Shown: positions 10,139-21,011, counted from the stretch's first letter. The stretch: 64,000 nt of DNA from Oreohelix idahoensis (GCA_024509875.1 JAMPIV010022920.1:186001-250000), one strand, 5' to 3'. Made by a program: numbers and translations. Notes: a model not told the origin generated them from the letters alone.

Positions 10139-10606
10139 CTAGACCGGTCCCAAGCCTGGTTGAAAAAGGAAGAGGGCGATCTGCATGGAGGCCGTAAGGA
10201 GGCAGCCCCTCCATCATGCGAAGGCACAACAGGCCAATCACCTGTTTGCCTTAAAACCTGATTACATGAAATGCAAGAGAGAAAACCGGTCTGATCCTAA
10301 GGGCGATGAACTGGAACGGACTATGACTAATGGAATATAAGGAGTATTAATAGGAAAGAAGAGGAGCTGGTGGAGGAGATGAGGAAAGGGAAACTAGAAA
10401 TCCTGGCTTTAACAGAAACAAAGAAAAAGGAACAAGGAGTTATGGATCTCGATGACGACAAAATCAGGGATCGACTATGCCTTAGTTAGGAAGAGCTCAT
10501 TCAAGTATGTCCGTGATGCTAGAGCCTGGAGAGGGCCAGAGATCGGAAGTGATCAGTACCTGCTAACAATTAAAAGAACAACTGAAGGAGTTGCTCAGCC
10601 TAGGAA

Positions 10607-12138
10607 TTGCCTACCATCACGCAAGAGCTAAGTAAACAAACAGGAGAAATAAGCATTAGAACCTACAAGCTGAGAGAGCCAGAATTTAAGACCAGATATC
10701 AGGGGCTTATTGCTACAGCAGTGAGAATCACAGAAGAACAACCTGATGAACTGAAAACCCTCTGGCTTAAATTCAAGGACATCATAAAGACAGCTGCAGC
10801 AGAAGCATGGGGTAAAGTCCGACTTGGGATGAAGAGAAAGAGGACACCTTGGTGGACAGAGGAAGTTAAAGAGAAAATAAGAGAGAAGAAAATGGCATGG
10901 AAACAATACTTAGGAGCTAAAAGCACAGCAGGAAAAACATAGAAATATAGAGAATATATGATACTCAGAACAGAAGCAAAGAACAAGGTGCTAGCAGCAA
11001 AACAAAAATCCTGGGAAGAATTTGGAGAAAAGCTAGAAAAAAGATGCGCAAGAAAACCAGAAATCATTCTATAAGACCCTAAAGAACATGAGAAAGGAAA
11101 AACAGTGCCCTCCTAAATTTATAAAGGACAAGCAAGGCAGGTTGCTTACTGCCCCAAAGGAAGTAAACGAAATAATATTTCTCTGAACTCCTTGATGGTG
11201 AGAAAGTCAAACATCAGAAATGATAACCACTAGCACAGAAGAGGAAACCAATGGTGGCGAAGATGGCATCAAGATGGAAGAACTGAAGGCAGCACTGGAG
11301 AAAATCAAGATGGGCAAAGCAGCAGGGCATGATGGTATAACACCAGAAATGGTTAAGTACATGTGGAGCAGCAGGCGAACTATTACTCTTAAGGGTCCCA
11401 CAGGCAGTGTGGTTCAACAAGACCATACCAAAGGATTGGGAGATTGCCATCATAACACCTATTTTCAAAAAGGATGACAACCGACAATGTGGAAACCATA
11501 GAGGCATATCTCTTCTCAGTGTCCCCGGTAAAATCTACTCTAGAATCCTGGAGCAGAGACTCAGATGCCTAGCTGAGCCACAAATGGATGAGGTTCAATG
11601 TGGCTTCCGAGCAAACCGAAGTACTCAAGACCTGCAATCTTCACACTCAGACAGCTGAGTGAAAAGGTCCTTGATTATAAAGGTGAGATGCATCTTTGTT
11701 TCTTGGATTTGGAAAAGGCATTTGACAAGGTCCCCTGGAGCAAACTTTGGGACGATTTGGCAAGAAAGAACATTCCAGCACCTCTTTCGTGCTATACAGA
11801 GCTTCTACAAGTGTTGCAGAAATTATATGAGGATGGCAAACCATAAGTCAGAAGATTTCAGAACCACCACTGGTGTAAGACAATGTGATATCCTGTCACC
11901 ATATCTGCTCATACTCCTCATAGATGATGTCATCAAAGCATGTAAGGAGAGGACAAGAAAATATTCAATGGGGTACTGGAAAATGAGACAGGTTTGTATT
12001 TCAGAGCTGGCATTTGCTGATGATGTTGCGTTGATTGCTAAATCAGAGGCACATCTTCAATCCAACCTGCAAATCTGGAAGAAAAGCTGGAGAAGAGAGG
12101 GTTGGTCATCAGCAGCTCCAAAACAAAAACCAAGGTGA
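10607..12138 (+). pseudogene. Broken LINE B polyprotein, linker and reverse transcriptase
   Basis: Successive open pieces in different frames give the RT order: EELKAALEKIKMGKAAGHDG (fingers), then GNHRGISLLSVPGKIYSRIL, then LCFLDLEKAFDKVPWSKLWD, and LAFADDVALIAKS with the catalytic FADD. The protein would copy LINE RNA at a nicked chromosomal target. Stops or frame changes at about 10942, 11477, 11658 and 12138 break it. The intact order is seen better in the minus-strand copy at 51718-54533. Confidence 0.8.
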
Positions 12139-12910
12139 TTTCACGAGAGGAAAGAAGACATCAGATTAAACTGGGAGAATAGGTCCTGGAGCAGGTCAAC
12201 CACTTTAAATGCCTCTTAGCTGTCATAGACTGGATGGGAGGCATCAAAGAAGATTTGGCTTCCCAAAGAGCAGCATGTGGGAGACTTTTTCAGGCCATAA
12301 ATCAAGGACTCCTCAGCAAAAAAAAGTTTGCAAGAAAATGAAGATGGCTGTATACTGTTCCACCAATGTCGCAGTCTTGACGTATGAATGCGAGTCATGG
12401 GCAATGACTACAACCCATAAGATGATAGGAAACTCTTTACAGAGCGATACAACAGGAAGCAATCTGATCATCAGAAGTAGTCCCCCAATCCGACAAGTGT
12501 TTCTGCCCGATTACTCCTTTACACTCTAAGGGGGGTGGGCCCACTTGGGTCATGACTCCCAAGCGTCTCAGCTTCCTGTTGTCTTGTATCGAAAATGAAC
12601 CCATTTCACTTATGGTAGCAACTTTTAAATCCACAGCGCCAGCCGTGGAGGCAATTGTGAAAGTAACAAAGAAAAGACAAATTATTCCGTTCGTTCCGTC
12701 GCCCTTCACAACTACTGACACACACTGAGACATTAGCGCGCAGCCAACGAGCTGCGCGCCGCAAGCCACTGAAATTTACCTGACACTCTCCCTATAGTAT
12801 ACATCGCCTGTTGCCCCAGAGTCGCATCTCTTTCACTCGTACATCAAAAAAAAACTCAGCGTTGTGGACTTAGACAAATTTTGGTGTTTTCTGTTCCGCA
12901 GCGTTTATTG

Positions 12911-13675
12911 TTACGATGTCCATCGTCCATTGCGGTTGTTCCACAGCCAGCCTGATGCCTTTTTGGCAGTTTCACTAAGCCTCTTCAGTGCCCTTGTTCT
13001 AGACTGTCCCTTCAGCCCCAACAGTTTCAATAAATCATACACTGATGCAGCCACAAGCCCTCTTGCGCCAACTTCAACCGCCATGACCCTTGCACTGAAT
13101 CTATCGTGTTTCAGATCCGCGGCCAGATCGCTATACTTGGCCGCTTTGAATGAATGTTGCTCGTCTAATCTGGATTCAAATGGCACGGTCAGTTCAATCA
13201 GTATGACCTGTAGCGTTGCTGCAGAATGAAGCACTATATCCGGCCGTCTCCGCGATTTTCTGATACACTCTGGATATGCCCCCCGTCCAGGTAGGTCTAC
13301 TGCCATCTCCCAGTCGTTTGCACAGTCAAGAAGAGATGGTAAACTGCTACCAGGTTTACTCGGTTTGGGGTGTGCTGACTTTCCTGCCCTCAGAAAGTAT
13401 GTGTTTGCGGTGTCTGGCAGGACTTTGCTATTCGCTTTCATTCTTGCCTGATCTATTGTCGCAGCAAGCTCATTTAGCACTTTGTTATGGCGCCAAGTGT
13501 ATCGCCCTTGCCCTAATGCCACCATACATGCTGAGAGCACGTGTTCAAGTGTCTGCCTCCCCTGGCACAGGGGGCACTGCTCATCATCCGACTTTCCCCA
13601 TTTCACAAGGTTGGTGGCCGACGGCAGCAGGTCATACATTGATCTAACCACGAAGCTGAGCCTAAGAGGTGCCAT
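12911..13675 (-). pseudogene. LINE E C-terminal zinc knuckle and restriction-like endonuclease
   Basis: A 254-codon frame. Near residues 36-52 it has CPLCQGRQTLEHVLSAC, spacing CX2CX7HX4C, the knuckle that precedes the endonuclease in R2-type LINEs. Near residues 142-163 it has RRPDIVL followed after 14 residues by the E of IELTVPFE, matching the PD-(D/E)XK-like core of restriction-like endonucleases. This nuclease would nick the target and so prime reverse transcription. The C-terminus is basic and Trp-rich (GWLWNNRNGRWTS). It overlaps the upstream 13603-14350 frame in another phase, so a frameshift separates the knuckle domain from the RT part. Confidence 0.85.
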
Positions 13676-14350
13676 ATATCATTCCATGTCAAGGACCTCT
13701 GCAGAGCTCCTTCCCATGTGGTCCATTGGCCTTGTTGGACCTGCTGCACTGCTTTTTGCAACCTCTTATCATTCTCAGCTCTTCGTATCTCCTGAACTAC
13801 CATGTCTCTGCGCTCCCTGCTTGATGCCTTGGACCACCAGCGGATGTCACCATGCCCAAATCCCCGTCTATTCGTTTGTGTGTATCCGATTACCTCTCTC
13901 AGTTTGAGTGACTCTTCAGCAGCATCAATAGCTTCTTCCACTCTCCACTTCCTTCCCATTTTCAGTGTGGGCTGAATGGACTTAACCACGTCATCAGCTG
14001 ACTTGCGTAGCATCATTGCAAGCCTTGCTTTTCCAACTTTAAATTCTTCAACAACTAACTTGAAGGGAAGCAGAAGTTTTGACTTTTTGCAGTACAGTGC
14101 TACATCTGACAGACCTGGTGGTACCCCTAGCCATTTTCTCATGAACTTGTTGACCTTCTGCTTTATAGCTTCCACTGTACTTGTGCTTATTTCATATATA
14201 AGCAGTGGCCACAGCAACTTCGGTATCAACATGAACTGGAGGCACCACAGTTTGAACTTTCCCAGGAGTCTGCTTTGGTCTATGATTTGTAGTCCTCTGT
14301 CTGCCATTTCTACTGTCTGTTGCACTGCCTTCGAGTCTTTTAAAGAGATA
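13603..14350 (-). pseudogene. LINE E RT thumb and linker region
   Basis: This frame holds the region after the RT palm (FKLWCLQFMLIPKLLWPLLI, KFMRKWLGVPPGLSD) and a long helical linker rich in Lys/Arg/Glu. The first residues of the open frame above 14354 belong to LINE B read backwards, and the real homology starts at about ISLKDSKAVQQ. The palm and fingers are absent (5' truncation). The C-terminal residues after about 13680 run out of register with the 12911-13675 frame. Confidence 0.75.
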
Positions 14351-14727
14351 TGAGAAATGAGATATCCGAGGAAGGTGGTTGAAGTAACAAGAAGAGACAT
14401 GGTCTGCAACCAGACGATACGTCAAGGCCTAAAATCCCACCCCCTGCAGACCCAAGTAGAACAGTCCCAACTAAGATGGTTTGGCCATGTCTGCAGAATG
14501 GGAGAAGATGGGCTGCCACGGCAGGAATGGTAGGCTAAGAACCAGGGATCCAGACCTCCAGGACGACTCACAGACCGCTGGAGGACAACATTAGACAATC
14601 TCTGAAGGACCAAGGACTAGAATGGAACCAGGCCAGGATGAAGACAGCTGATAGGATAGTATAGCACTCTCTCTTCCATTCCTCTACACTCATGGTAGAA
14701 GAGAAACGATTAAGTAAGTAAGTAAGA

Positions 14728-14872
14728 TCTTGTCATCAGTTCCACATTGGTGATCTTGTCATCTGTTCCACATTGGTGATCTTGTCATCAGTTCCACATT
14801 GGTGATCTTGTCATCAGTTCCACATTGGTGATCTTGTCACATTTCCACATTGTCATCAGTTCCACATTGGTG
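14728..14872. repeat. 26-bp LINE A minisatellite, second half
   Basis: Further copies of the same 26-bp unit as 9993-10138, in the same orientation. They show that LINE B landed inside one continuous array. The last unit before the LINE A body is partly rearranged. Confidence 0.85.
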
Positions 14873-15045
14873 GTCTTGTCATACCATTTCAATCCTTCTA
14901 TTCTATGCAAGCCCCCATTGTTGAAACTCTGTAACTTCCTGGTTATTGTTTTTGTTGTTGTCCATGTTTCAGAGCCATACAATAGGACTGATTTGACATT
15001 TGAGTTGAAGATTCTTATTTTTTGTGTTGTATTTCTTTTAATTTC

Positions 15046-15244
15046 CTTATATTTGGTTGAGATGATGAGCGTACTGGATACTTGGCTGAGGCGTAGTCTT
15101 TAGAGCTATATCTGAAGGGGTTTCTCCACCATGTAACTGACTACTACACTGCATCATTAGTAAAGAGATTGATATTATTATCATTGAAGTGTTGTACTGC
15201 CTGAAATTTGGCAGAATGAATAAAACCAGAGTTAATTTGGAAAT
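15046..15244. other. No gene or named repeat seen
   Basis: Short spacer between the 5'-truncated minus LINE A and the start of the next plus-strand LINE A. Confidence 0.4.
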
Positions 15245-16760
15245 TGCTACCAAGGTGGAGTGGGTTCAGTTCCCAGCTCAGGCACTAAAACATAGCAGAA
15301 GGCTGCCACTTTGTAGTTATGACCCAATGGGCCCTCCGTCCTTAATTGTGAAGGATTTAAAGTGCTGAAAAATGTGTCTGACTGGGGGAGACCTCTGATG
15401 ATCAGATTACCCCCATGTTGTAATGCTCTGACCCAACCCAAGTGCCCCACCTTGAAGTGGTGGGTTGGCTTGAATGCCTTGAGGAAATTTTGCTCCTGGT
15501 AGGTTCAGTCAAGCTGAGCAGGTCAAAATGGAAAGGACAGACAAAGTGGGCACACCTCCCCTTTCCTCCAGGTTAAAGGAGGGTGGAGAACAGGGCTAAC
15601 AACCCTGCCAAAAAAACAAATTGTTGCAGAAACGGAAACAGTTGAAGAAAGAAACAAAAGCCAGAGTCAGGAAGAATCCTCGCAAGAGAGATGTATGACG
15701 CAGACACCTGATGAAAACCAGTCAATGGAAGTCAGGCTGCCGACACCTCTTCTAACGAGAAGGCAAAAACTAAAATAGGCACTTGGAACATATGAACAAT
15801 CAAGCAGTGCAGGAAGCTGGAAGGCAGCACAGGTAGCTGGAGAGATGAGACGATAAAAAATAAAACTCTTAGGACTAACAGAAACTAGAATAAATGGAAC
15901 TGGTGAATTCATGACAAATACAGGGGAAAATGTATATTCAGGACACTGCTAATATATGTCAGTGAAAAACATTAATAGAATGGGAACCAATATCACCCAG
16001 GATAATAACTGCAAGATTCCAGGGAAAAGGAAGAAAAATCACCATTATTCAGTGTTATGCCCCTACTAACAATGCAGATGATGATAAGAAGCAAGATTTC
16101 TATGATGAACTCCAAGGAACACTGGACAAAACACACAGGAGAGACATTAAGATAGTAATGGGAGATTTAAATGCAAAAGTAGGAGTAGACAACAAACACT
16201 GGGAACTAATCATGGGAAAGAATGGCATAGGAAACAGAAATGAAAATGAAGAGCTTTTTGTAAACGTTTGTGATCTGAATGACCTGGTCATCGGAGGGAC
16301 TATCTTCCCACACAAAGACATACACAAGACTACATGGAACTCCCCAGATGGGCACACGCAAAATCAGATAGACTACTTCACCATAGAAAGAAAATGGAGA
16401 AGCTGCCTACAAGATGTTAGAGTAAAGAGAGGAGCTGACGTAGCTTCAGACCACCGCCTTCTCCTGGCATCACTGAAGATAAAATTGAGGGCGCACAAAT
16501 CCAGAGTAGAAAGATCAAGCCCGAAGTACAATACCCAGAACCTTATGAACAAAGACACAAGAGTTCAATTCAACCTAAAGTTGAGAAATAGATTTGAAGC
16601 ACTGGAGAACCTGGAAGAGGAAAGTATAAATAACCATTGGTGCACAATTCTAGAAGCATACAGGAATACATGTGAAGAAGTTCTTTGCAAAAGAAATAAA
16701 CAACAGAAGGAATGGCTCACAGAAAACACATGGAACCTCATAAGAGAAAGGAGAGACATC
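15245..16760 (+). mobile_element. LINE A 5' portion with endonuclease
   Basis: The 5' UTR-like region (ggtggagtgggttcagttcc, later cagggctaacaaccctgcc) is typical of RTE-like LINEs. The AP-type endonuclease follows: a damaged start near 15776 (IGTWN), GDLNAKVG near 16160, NQIDYF near 16365 and ASDHRLLL near 16443. The LINE stops at about 16760, where a mariner fragment begins, so RT and the 3' end are missing. Confidence 0.8.
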
Positions 16761-16910
16761 AAACGTACGGCGCAAACAAACGGACCTGTGGACAACGGGA
16801 ACTTGGCAGCTGCATCACGACAATGCACCTGCCCATTCTTCGCATCTGATTCAGACTTTCTTGGCCAAACACAAGACTCCTCTGATTCGTCAGGCTCCAT
16901 ACTCTCCTGA
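16158..16910 (+). pseudogene. Chimeric frame: LINE A endonuclease end fused to mariner DNA
   Basis: Residues 1 to about 200 are the C-terminal half of the LINE A endonuclease and the start of its linker (MGDLNAKVGV, GGTIFPHKDIHK, VASDHRLLLASLKIK, KEWLTENTWNLIRERRDIK). The endonuclease N-terminus, upstream, is broken by frame changes. After about 16760 the frame runs through mariner DNA in the wrong phase (PVDNGNLAAASRQC and on), so the last ~50 residues have no meaning. This is not a functional fusion. Confidence 0.75.
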
Positions 16911-17188
16911 CATGGCTCCTTGCGATTTCTGGCTGTTCCCCAAGCTGAAAATACCGCTGAATAGACCCGATTTGAGTCACAAGAAGACATTATGATAAAT
17001 TCGACAGCCGAGCTATACTCCATTCCCAAAGAGGCCTACCTGAAAGTCTTCCAAGCATGGCGGGACCACTGGGAGAAGTGTTTGCAGTCCCAAGGAGAGT
17101 ACTTTGAAGGGGATTAGGGTTTCAGACTTCCAGGTGAGTGATTGTATTTTTCCTGGCCAAAGGTCGGATACTTTTTGACCAGACCTCG
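16761..17188 (+). mobile_element. Mariner (DD34D) transposase 3' half and right terminus
   Basis: In the frame of TGG at 16804, the plus strand encodes WQLHHDNAPAHS followed by YSPDMAPCDFWLFPKLK. There are 34 residues between the D of HHDN and the D of APCD, the mariner DD34D signature. After about 16965 the frame shifts; the rest (MINSTAELYSIPKEAY, ending EYFEGD) stops at TAG 17115-17117. The right terminal repeat, ggatactttttgaccagacc, ends at 17188, followed by TA. The left half is missing, cut off where LINE A ends. Confidence 0.85.
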
Positions 17189-17357
17189 TATATAACTGTA
17201 ACAGTTGGAACTAAATCTTGCTTGGAATATATAGAACAGTAACAATTGGAACTAAATCTTGCTTGGAATATATATAACTGTAACAGTTGGAACTAAGTCT
17301 TGCTTGGAATATATAGAACAACATTAAGAGTTGAAGCTAAATCTTGCTTGAAATATA
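17189..17357. repeat. About 45-bp tandem repeat, left of Tc1
   Basis: Four diverged units built on ggaactaaatcttgcttgga with alternating spacers. The array resumes at 18892 with the same unit, so the Tc1 element landed inside it. Confidence 0.8.
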
Positions 17358-18891
17358 CTGTTCAAAAAAAGAAATGCATAGCTATCCGAGGGCGCGTTTT
17401 TATGAGTTTGTAAATAAAATTTGGTGCTAGGGTATATAAAAACCAGCCTCAAATGTTCTTTACAGTATCAAATGCACATGTTGACCTGAATTGCGTTCGT
17501 TTTTGTAATCGTTACAATGCAGTGGTCAATAGTGTTTATGAAGCAATTTTTTACCACAGCTCATGTTGCGTGCATGTGAAAGTAACAAAATTTGGGGTGA
17601 ACACTATTCACTGACTACGCAACTGAAACCCTATAAAAGGATAACGCTATATAAAAAAAAAATTCAGTTCATTTTCAAGCAGACATTTATGGCGTCTCTA
17701 TCGATAAATTTAAGGAACATTGCTATTGGCCGACTGCATGCAGGCGAAAGTCAAAGTCAGGTTGCCAGGCATCTAAACGTGCATCAGAGTACCATCAGTC
17801 GACTTTGGCACCGGTTCCAAGCCACTGGCTCAGTTGAGGACCGGCATCGCAGTGGACGACCCAGAGTGACAACAGCAGTGGAGGATCGCTTTATTCGGCT
17901 TCGTCACCTCAGAGACAGGTTTACAACAGCTTCCTCAACTTCCCAGTCATTGCCTGCAGGACGTCATGTGTCTGATCAAACTGTCCGGAATAGACTGCAT
18001 GACGCCGGACATTGGGCACAACGACCTCACCGAGGACTTGTCCTTACGCGCCGCCATCGCCAAAATCGACTTCTTTGGGCCAACCAGCATCGTCCCTGGG
18101 CAGCTGACAATCAATGGAGACGTGTCTGGTTTAGTGACAAATCTTTCTTTTTGTTGCAGCATTATGATAGACGGCATAGGGTCTACCGTAGGCGAAATGA
18201 ACGTTTTGCCCAAAATTGCGTTGATGAAGCTCCGCCGCACGGTGGTGGAGGTGCAATGGTGTGGGGAATGATCAGTTACAATGGAAGGAGTCAATTGGTG
18301 CACATTGAAGGAGGCTTGAATGCGCAACGATACGTCAATGAAATTCTTTGACCCCATGTCCTTCCACTTTTGGCTGCCCAAAGGTTTGTGCTTCAACAGG
18401 ACAATGCCAGACCCCATTGTGCACGGTTGACCACGCAGTTCCTGGCTGCCAACAACATTCTCACCCTTCCCTGGCCATCCCTGTCTCCAGACATGAGTCC
18501 GATTGAGCACCTGTGGGATGAGCTGCATAGACGTGTTTGTTGCCGAGACGTTGCTCCAGCCAATCATCGTGATCTGTTCCAGGCACTCCAGGAAGAGTGG
18601 GCAGCCATCCCACAGGCCCACATCAGACGTCTGATCACATCCATGCCCAGGAGATGCCAGTCGCTGATCGATGCAAGAGGATGCCACACACCATACTAAC
18701 GGGAAAGCCCGTACGCCAAAAAAAACTCTCGTGACCCAGATGCAAAACAACTGTCAATTGATTGGTTGAACCCTAAGGTATTCTTGTGTGCAATTTGAAC
18801 AATTAACTCATTAAATTAAAAAAGTTATTGAATGTCAAAACTATGGCTATGTGTGTGCCTTCAGTAGCTATGTGTTTCTTTTTTTGAACAG
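17358..18891 (+). mobile_element. Complete Tc1 transposon
   Basis: 1534 bp. The left end starts CTGTTCAAAAAAAGAAATGC and the right end on the minus strand CTGTTCAAAAAAAGAAACAC, a clear inverted repeat. TA target duplications flank it (17356-17357 and 18892-18893). One transposase frame fills it, interrupted by a single stop codon. Confidence 0.93.
17689..18699 (+). pseudogene. Tc1 transposase with one premature stop
   Basis: 336 codons counting the stop at 18349-18351 as one residue, close to the ~340 of Tc1 transposases. The start at 17689 (MASLSINLRN) is preferred to the ATG at 17563 because homology begins there. The N-terminus has the paired-type helix-turn-helix (AIGRLHAGESQSQVARHLNV) that binds the terminal repeats and a GRPR motif near residue 63. 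Catalytic residues are D in WFSDKSFF, D in QQDNARPH and E in SPIEHLW; 34 residues lie between the last two (DD34E). The TGA separates the first D from the rest. It fits a CGA-to-TGA change at a CpG, a common decay mutation. The enzyme would cut and reinsert the element at TA sites. Confidence 0.93.
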
Positions 18892-18990
18892 TATATATAG
18901 AACAACAGTAAGAGTTGGAGCTAAATCTTGCTTGAAATATATAGATAAACAGTAAAAGTTGAACCTAATTGTGCTTGGAATATATAACAG
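18892..18990. repeat. About 45-bp tandem repeat, right of Tc1
   Basis: Two further units of the array at 17189-17357. The unit broken by Tc1 resumes exactly after the TA duplication. Confidence 0.8.
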
Positions 18991-19059
18991 CAAAGCCACA
19001 AGAATTGGTCTGGCCAAACCTGACTCTTTATATCTCTCTTACTCTTTACTCTCATACTG

Positions 19060-20620
19060 TGTCTTGTCTTATTTTTATTCTTATCATCATTATTTGACTC
19101 CTCCTATTTTCGCTCGTATTTTATTTAACTGTCCCATCTTTCTTACTTTGTCGAACCCAATCTTCTTCATACACTTTCAGATGTCTGCTTGAATACGTTT
19201 TAAAAATGCGGTGGTTGTCCTGAGGTTGTCTTTATTAATGTCTCTTGTTATTTAGCCATCTCCTGCCATTACCATTGTCTTTCTTACTTTTCTCCTGTTC
19301 TATATTTACACATCGTTCATACTTTGCCATTTCTTGACTTGATTAATGTTTCTCTTCTTTTGACCTTTCCTGCCTTTACTAAAGTCATTCATATTTTGCC
19401 TTGTCTAATCTCTAGTCAAATCTTTCTTACTTTGCTTTGTGTAATATTTTGTCAAGTCTTTCTTATTATGCTGTGTCCTATTTTTAGTCAAGTCATTATT
19501 ACTTTACCCTGTCCTATTGTTAGTCAAGTCATTACTTGACCATGTCCTATCTTTAGTCAAGGCAGTATTACTTGACTGTTGTGTCCCTTTCTTTATATTG
19601 GTGTTTGAAAGCGATGACAATATTTGTCATGTAACATCTAGGGTAACAACAATTCAAGTGTCCAATGGAATTGACAACAGTAACTCGTCAAATAACTGTA
19701 GCTTACTCTTGCTGACGATTCTTTATAATTTATTCACATACTACACAACACGCAGCTCCACATGGGTATAATGATTCATGATTATCATTTGCAAACAGGC
19801 CAACTACAATGGGCCATCAAAGTTAAAGTAGTAATATCGTGCCGTCTGTATAGTCCACGTCCGCGAATTAATTCTGGAGTACACAATCGTCAGTCATCAT
19901 TCTACAAACACTAGGATACTTTCCTGTAGGCACATATACATCTCTGGCACGCATATAATCAAATATTATCCATATCTGTAGACATATCAGCGGACATGAA
20001 ACACATCGGCCAGAGCTCACACAAACGCAGCCATTCCGGCTGAAGACACTGCCAAAAGATAACTGTCGTTACTCTGCACGCGCGTCTACGTAATTTTTTT
20101 ATTTGACGTCATTTCAATCCAGCGACGTTCTATTTGAGCACCGCGATGGTCCAAAATCATGAACACATTGCGGTGTGCAAAAAGAGGCGCAACATTGACC
20201 ATGTCCTTTCTTTAGTCAAGTCATTATTACTTGACCATGTCCTATCTTTAGTCAAGTTATTATTACTTGACCTCATCCTATCTTTAGTCAAGTCATTATT
20301 ACTTGACCATATCTAATCTTTAGTCATCATCTCACTTTGTCATGTCCTATCTTTAGTCAAGTCTTTCCTACTTCGCCTTGTAATATCTTTGTTCATGTCT
20401 TTCTTACCTTGGTCTGTCCTTTCTTTACTAATATATTTCTTACTTTGCCCTGTCCTATCATTAAAAATATTTTCTTATTCTACCTCATCCTATCTTTTTT
20501 ATTTTTCTTATCTAACCCCTTTCTATCTTTACAAATATTTTCTCCTTTCCGCTGTCCTATATTTATATCTTTCTGATCATTGGTGCTTATTATTTCCTTT
20601 ATTTCTTCATTGTTTCCCAC
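19060..20620. repeat. Degenerate ~36-bp pyrimidine-rich minisatellite
   Basis: Units of the type cttgaccatgtcctatcttt followed by agtcaagtcattatta repeat many times. They are best preserved at 19480-19580 and 20195-20330 and more diverged toward the ends. A unique stretch of about 600 bp (19595-20190) splits the array. The small plus-strand frames here are by-products of the repeat. Confidence 0.75.
19595..20190. other. Unclassified insertion inside the 36-bp array
   Basis: Non-repetitive DNA between two halves of the array. The ends show weak inverted similarity (gttgtgtcc on the left, gttgcgcct on the minus strand at the right), so it may be a small DNA transposon. No target duplication was convincing and there is no coding content. 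Confidence 0.35.
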
Positions 20621-20789
20621 AGTGTTACTTTCCTCTACTCTAGGGATCAGCAACTGGCTGAACGTGATCTACTAGTAGACCACAGGGGGTGATTTGGTAG
20701 ATCTTTAGGTGATGGATGGGGGTAAAGAAAAAAATAATTCTAAAGTTAAGGAAATTTTCAGACTAACCCTCCCCCACTAGGAGCTGCAT

Positions 20790-21000
20790 TCTTCTTCTTC
20801 TTCCGTCCTTAGCCACCGACCGTCAAAGCAGTCAGAGGCCATTACGCCTAGTGGCGTCTTAGGGCAACAGCAGATAGGTTTTCTTTGCCACTGTTTCCCA
20901 TCACGCCTAGTGGCGTCTTTAGGGCAACGGCAAATCAAACCCACTTGCTGTTGTTTCCGTAATCGAAGTGACTGGCAAACGGGTGATCAGCCCGTTGGTA
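20790..21000 (-). repeat. SINE1 copy
   Basis: 211 bp with an 11-bp target duplication aggagctgcat (20779-20789 and 21001-21011). On the minus strand it begins accaacgggctgatcacccg and ends ggtggctaaggacggaagaa with a (GAA)n tail. The 3' part is shared with LINE C. Confidence 0.88.
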
Positions 21001-21011
21001 AGGAGCTGCAT

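Larger units (their letters stand above)
12423..14354 (-). mobile_element. LINE E, R2/NeSL-type LINE with restriction-like endonuclease, 5' truncated
   Basis: It was inserted in LINE B: LINE B reads acaacccataa up to about 12421 and resumes at gagaaatgag near 14352, having lost about 19 bases of target. The minus strand encodes the RT thumb, a zinc knuckle and a C-terminal restriction-like endonuclease, then about 490 bp of 3' UTR (12910-12423). No target duplication is obvious. Clades with this layout (R2, NeSL, Hero, R4, CRE) include many site-specific elements. Which clade this is cannot be settled here. Confidence 0.75.
10139..14717 (+). mobile_element. LINE B copy interrupted by LINE E
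   Basis: An RTE-like LINE starting near gaccggtcccaagcc and ending with a (TAAG)n tail at 14702-14727. The coding remnants, in order, are: endonuclease start near 10320, endonuclease end near 10480-10590 (RKSSFKYVRDAR), linker 10607-10942, RT pieces at 11220-11477, 11407-11658 and 11659-12138 (with ISELAFADDVALIAKS), a thumb remnant at 12209-12420, and the C-terminal end at about 14355-14640. Part of the endonuclease, present in the copy at 51625-54613, is deleted near 10450. Many shifts and stops make it inactive. It sits inside the LINE A minisatellite, so its target duplication cannot be separated from the repeat. Confidence 0.82.
9738..15045 (-). mobile_element. LINE A copy (minus) split by LINE B in its own minisatellite
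   Basis: On the minus strand, 15045-14873 encode the LINE A C-terminal region (IFNSNVKSVLLYGSETW type, then a KWYDK segment). A 26-bp tandem array follows (14872-14728). After the LINE B insertion (10139-14717) the array resumes (10138-9993), then the LINE A 3' end (about 10000-9738). The 3' end matches the other LINE A tails (GGCCCAAGCTCCTTGAGC type). The copy is 5' truncated near 15045. It sits just downstream of the GTF2B exon, in antisense orientation. Confidence 0.8.

Noticed and set aside
13276..13907. Plus-strand frames opposite LINE E
   Set aside because: Antisense to a well-supported endonuclease and RT region; no independent homology.
19595..20190. DNA transposon call for the insertion in the 36-bp array
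   Set aside because: End similarity is weak and no target duplication could be fixed; kept as unclassified.
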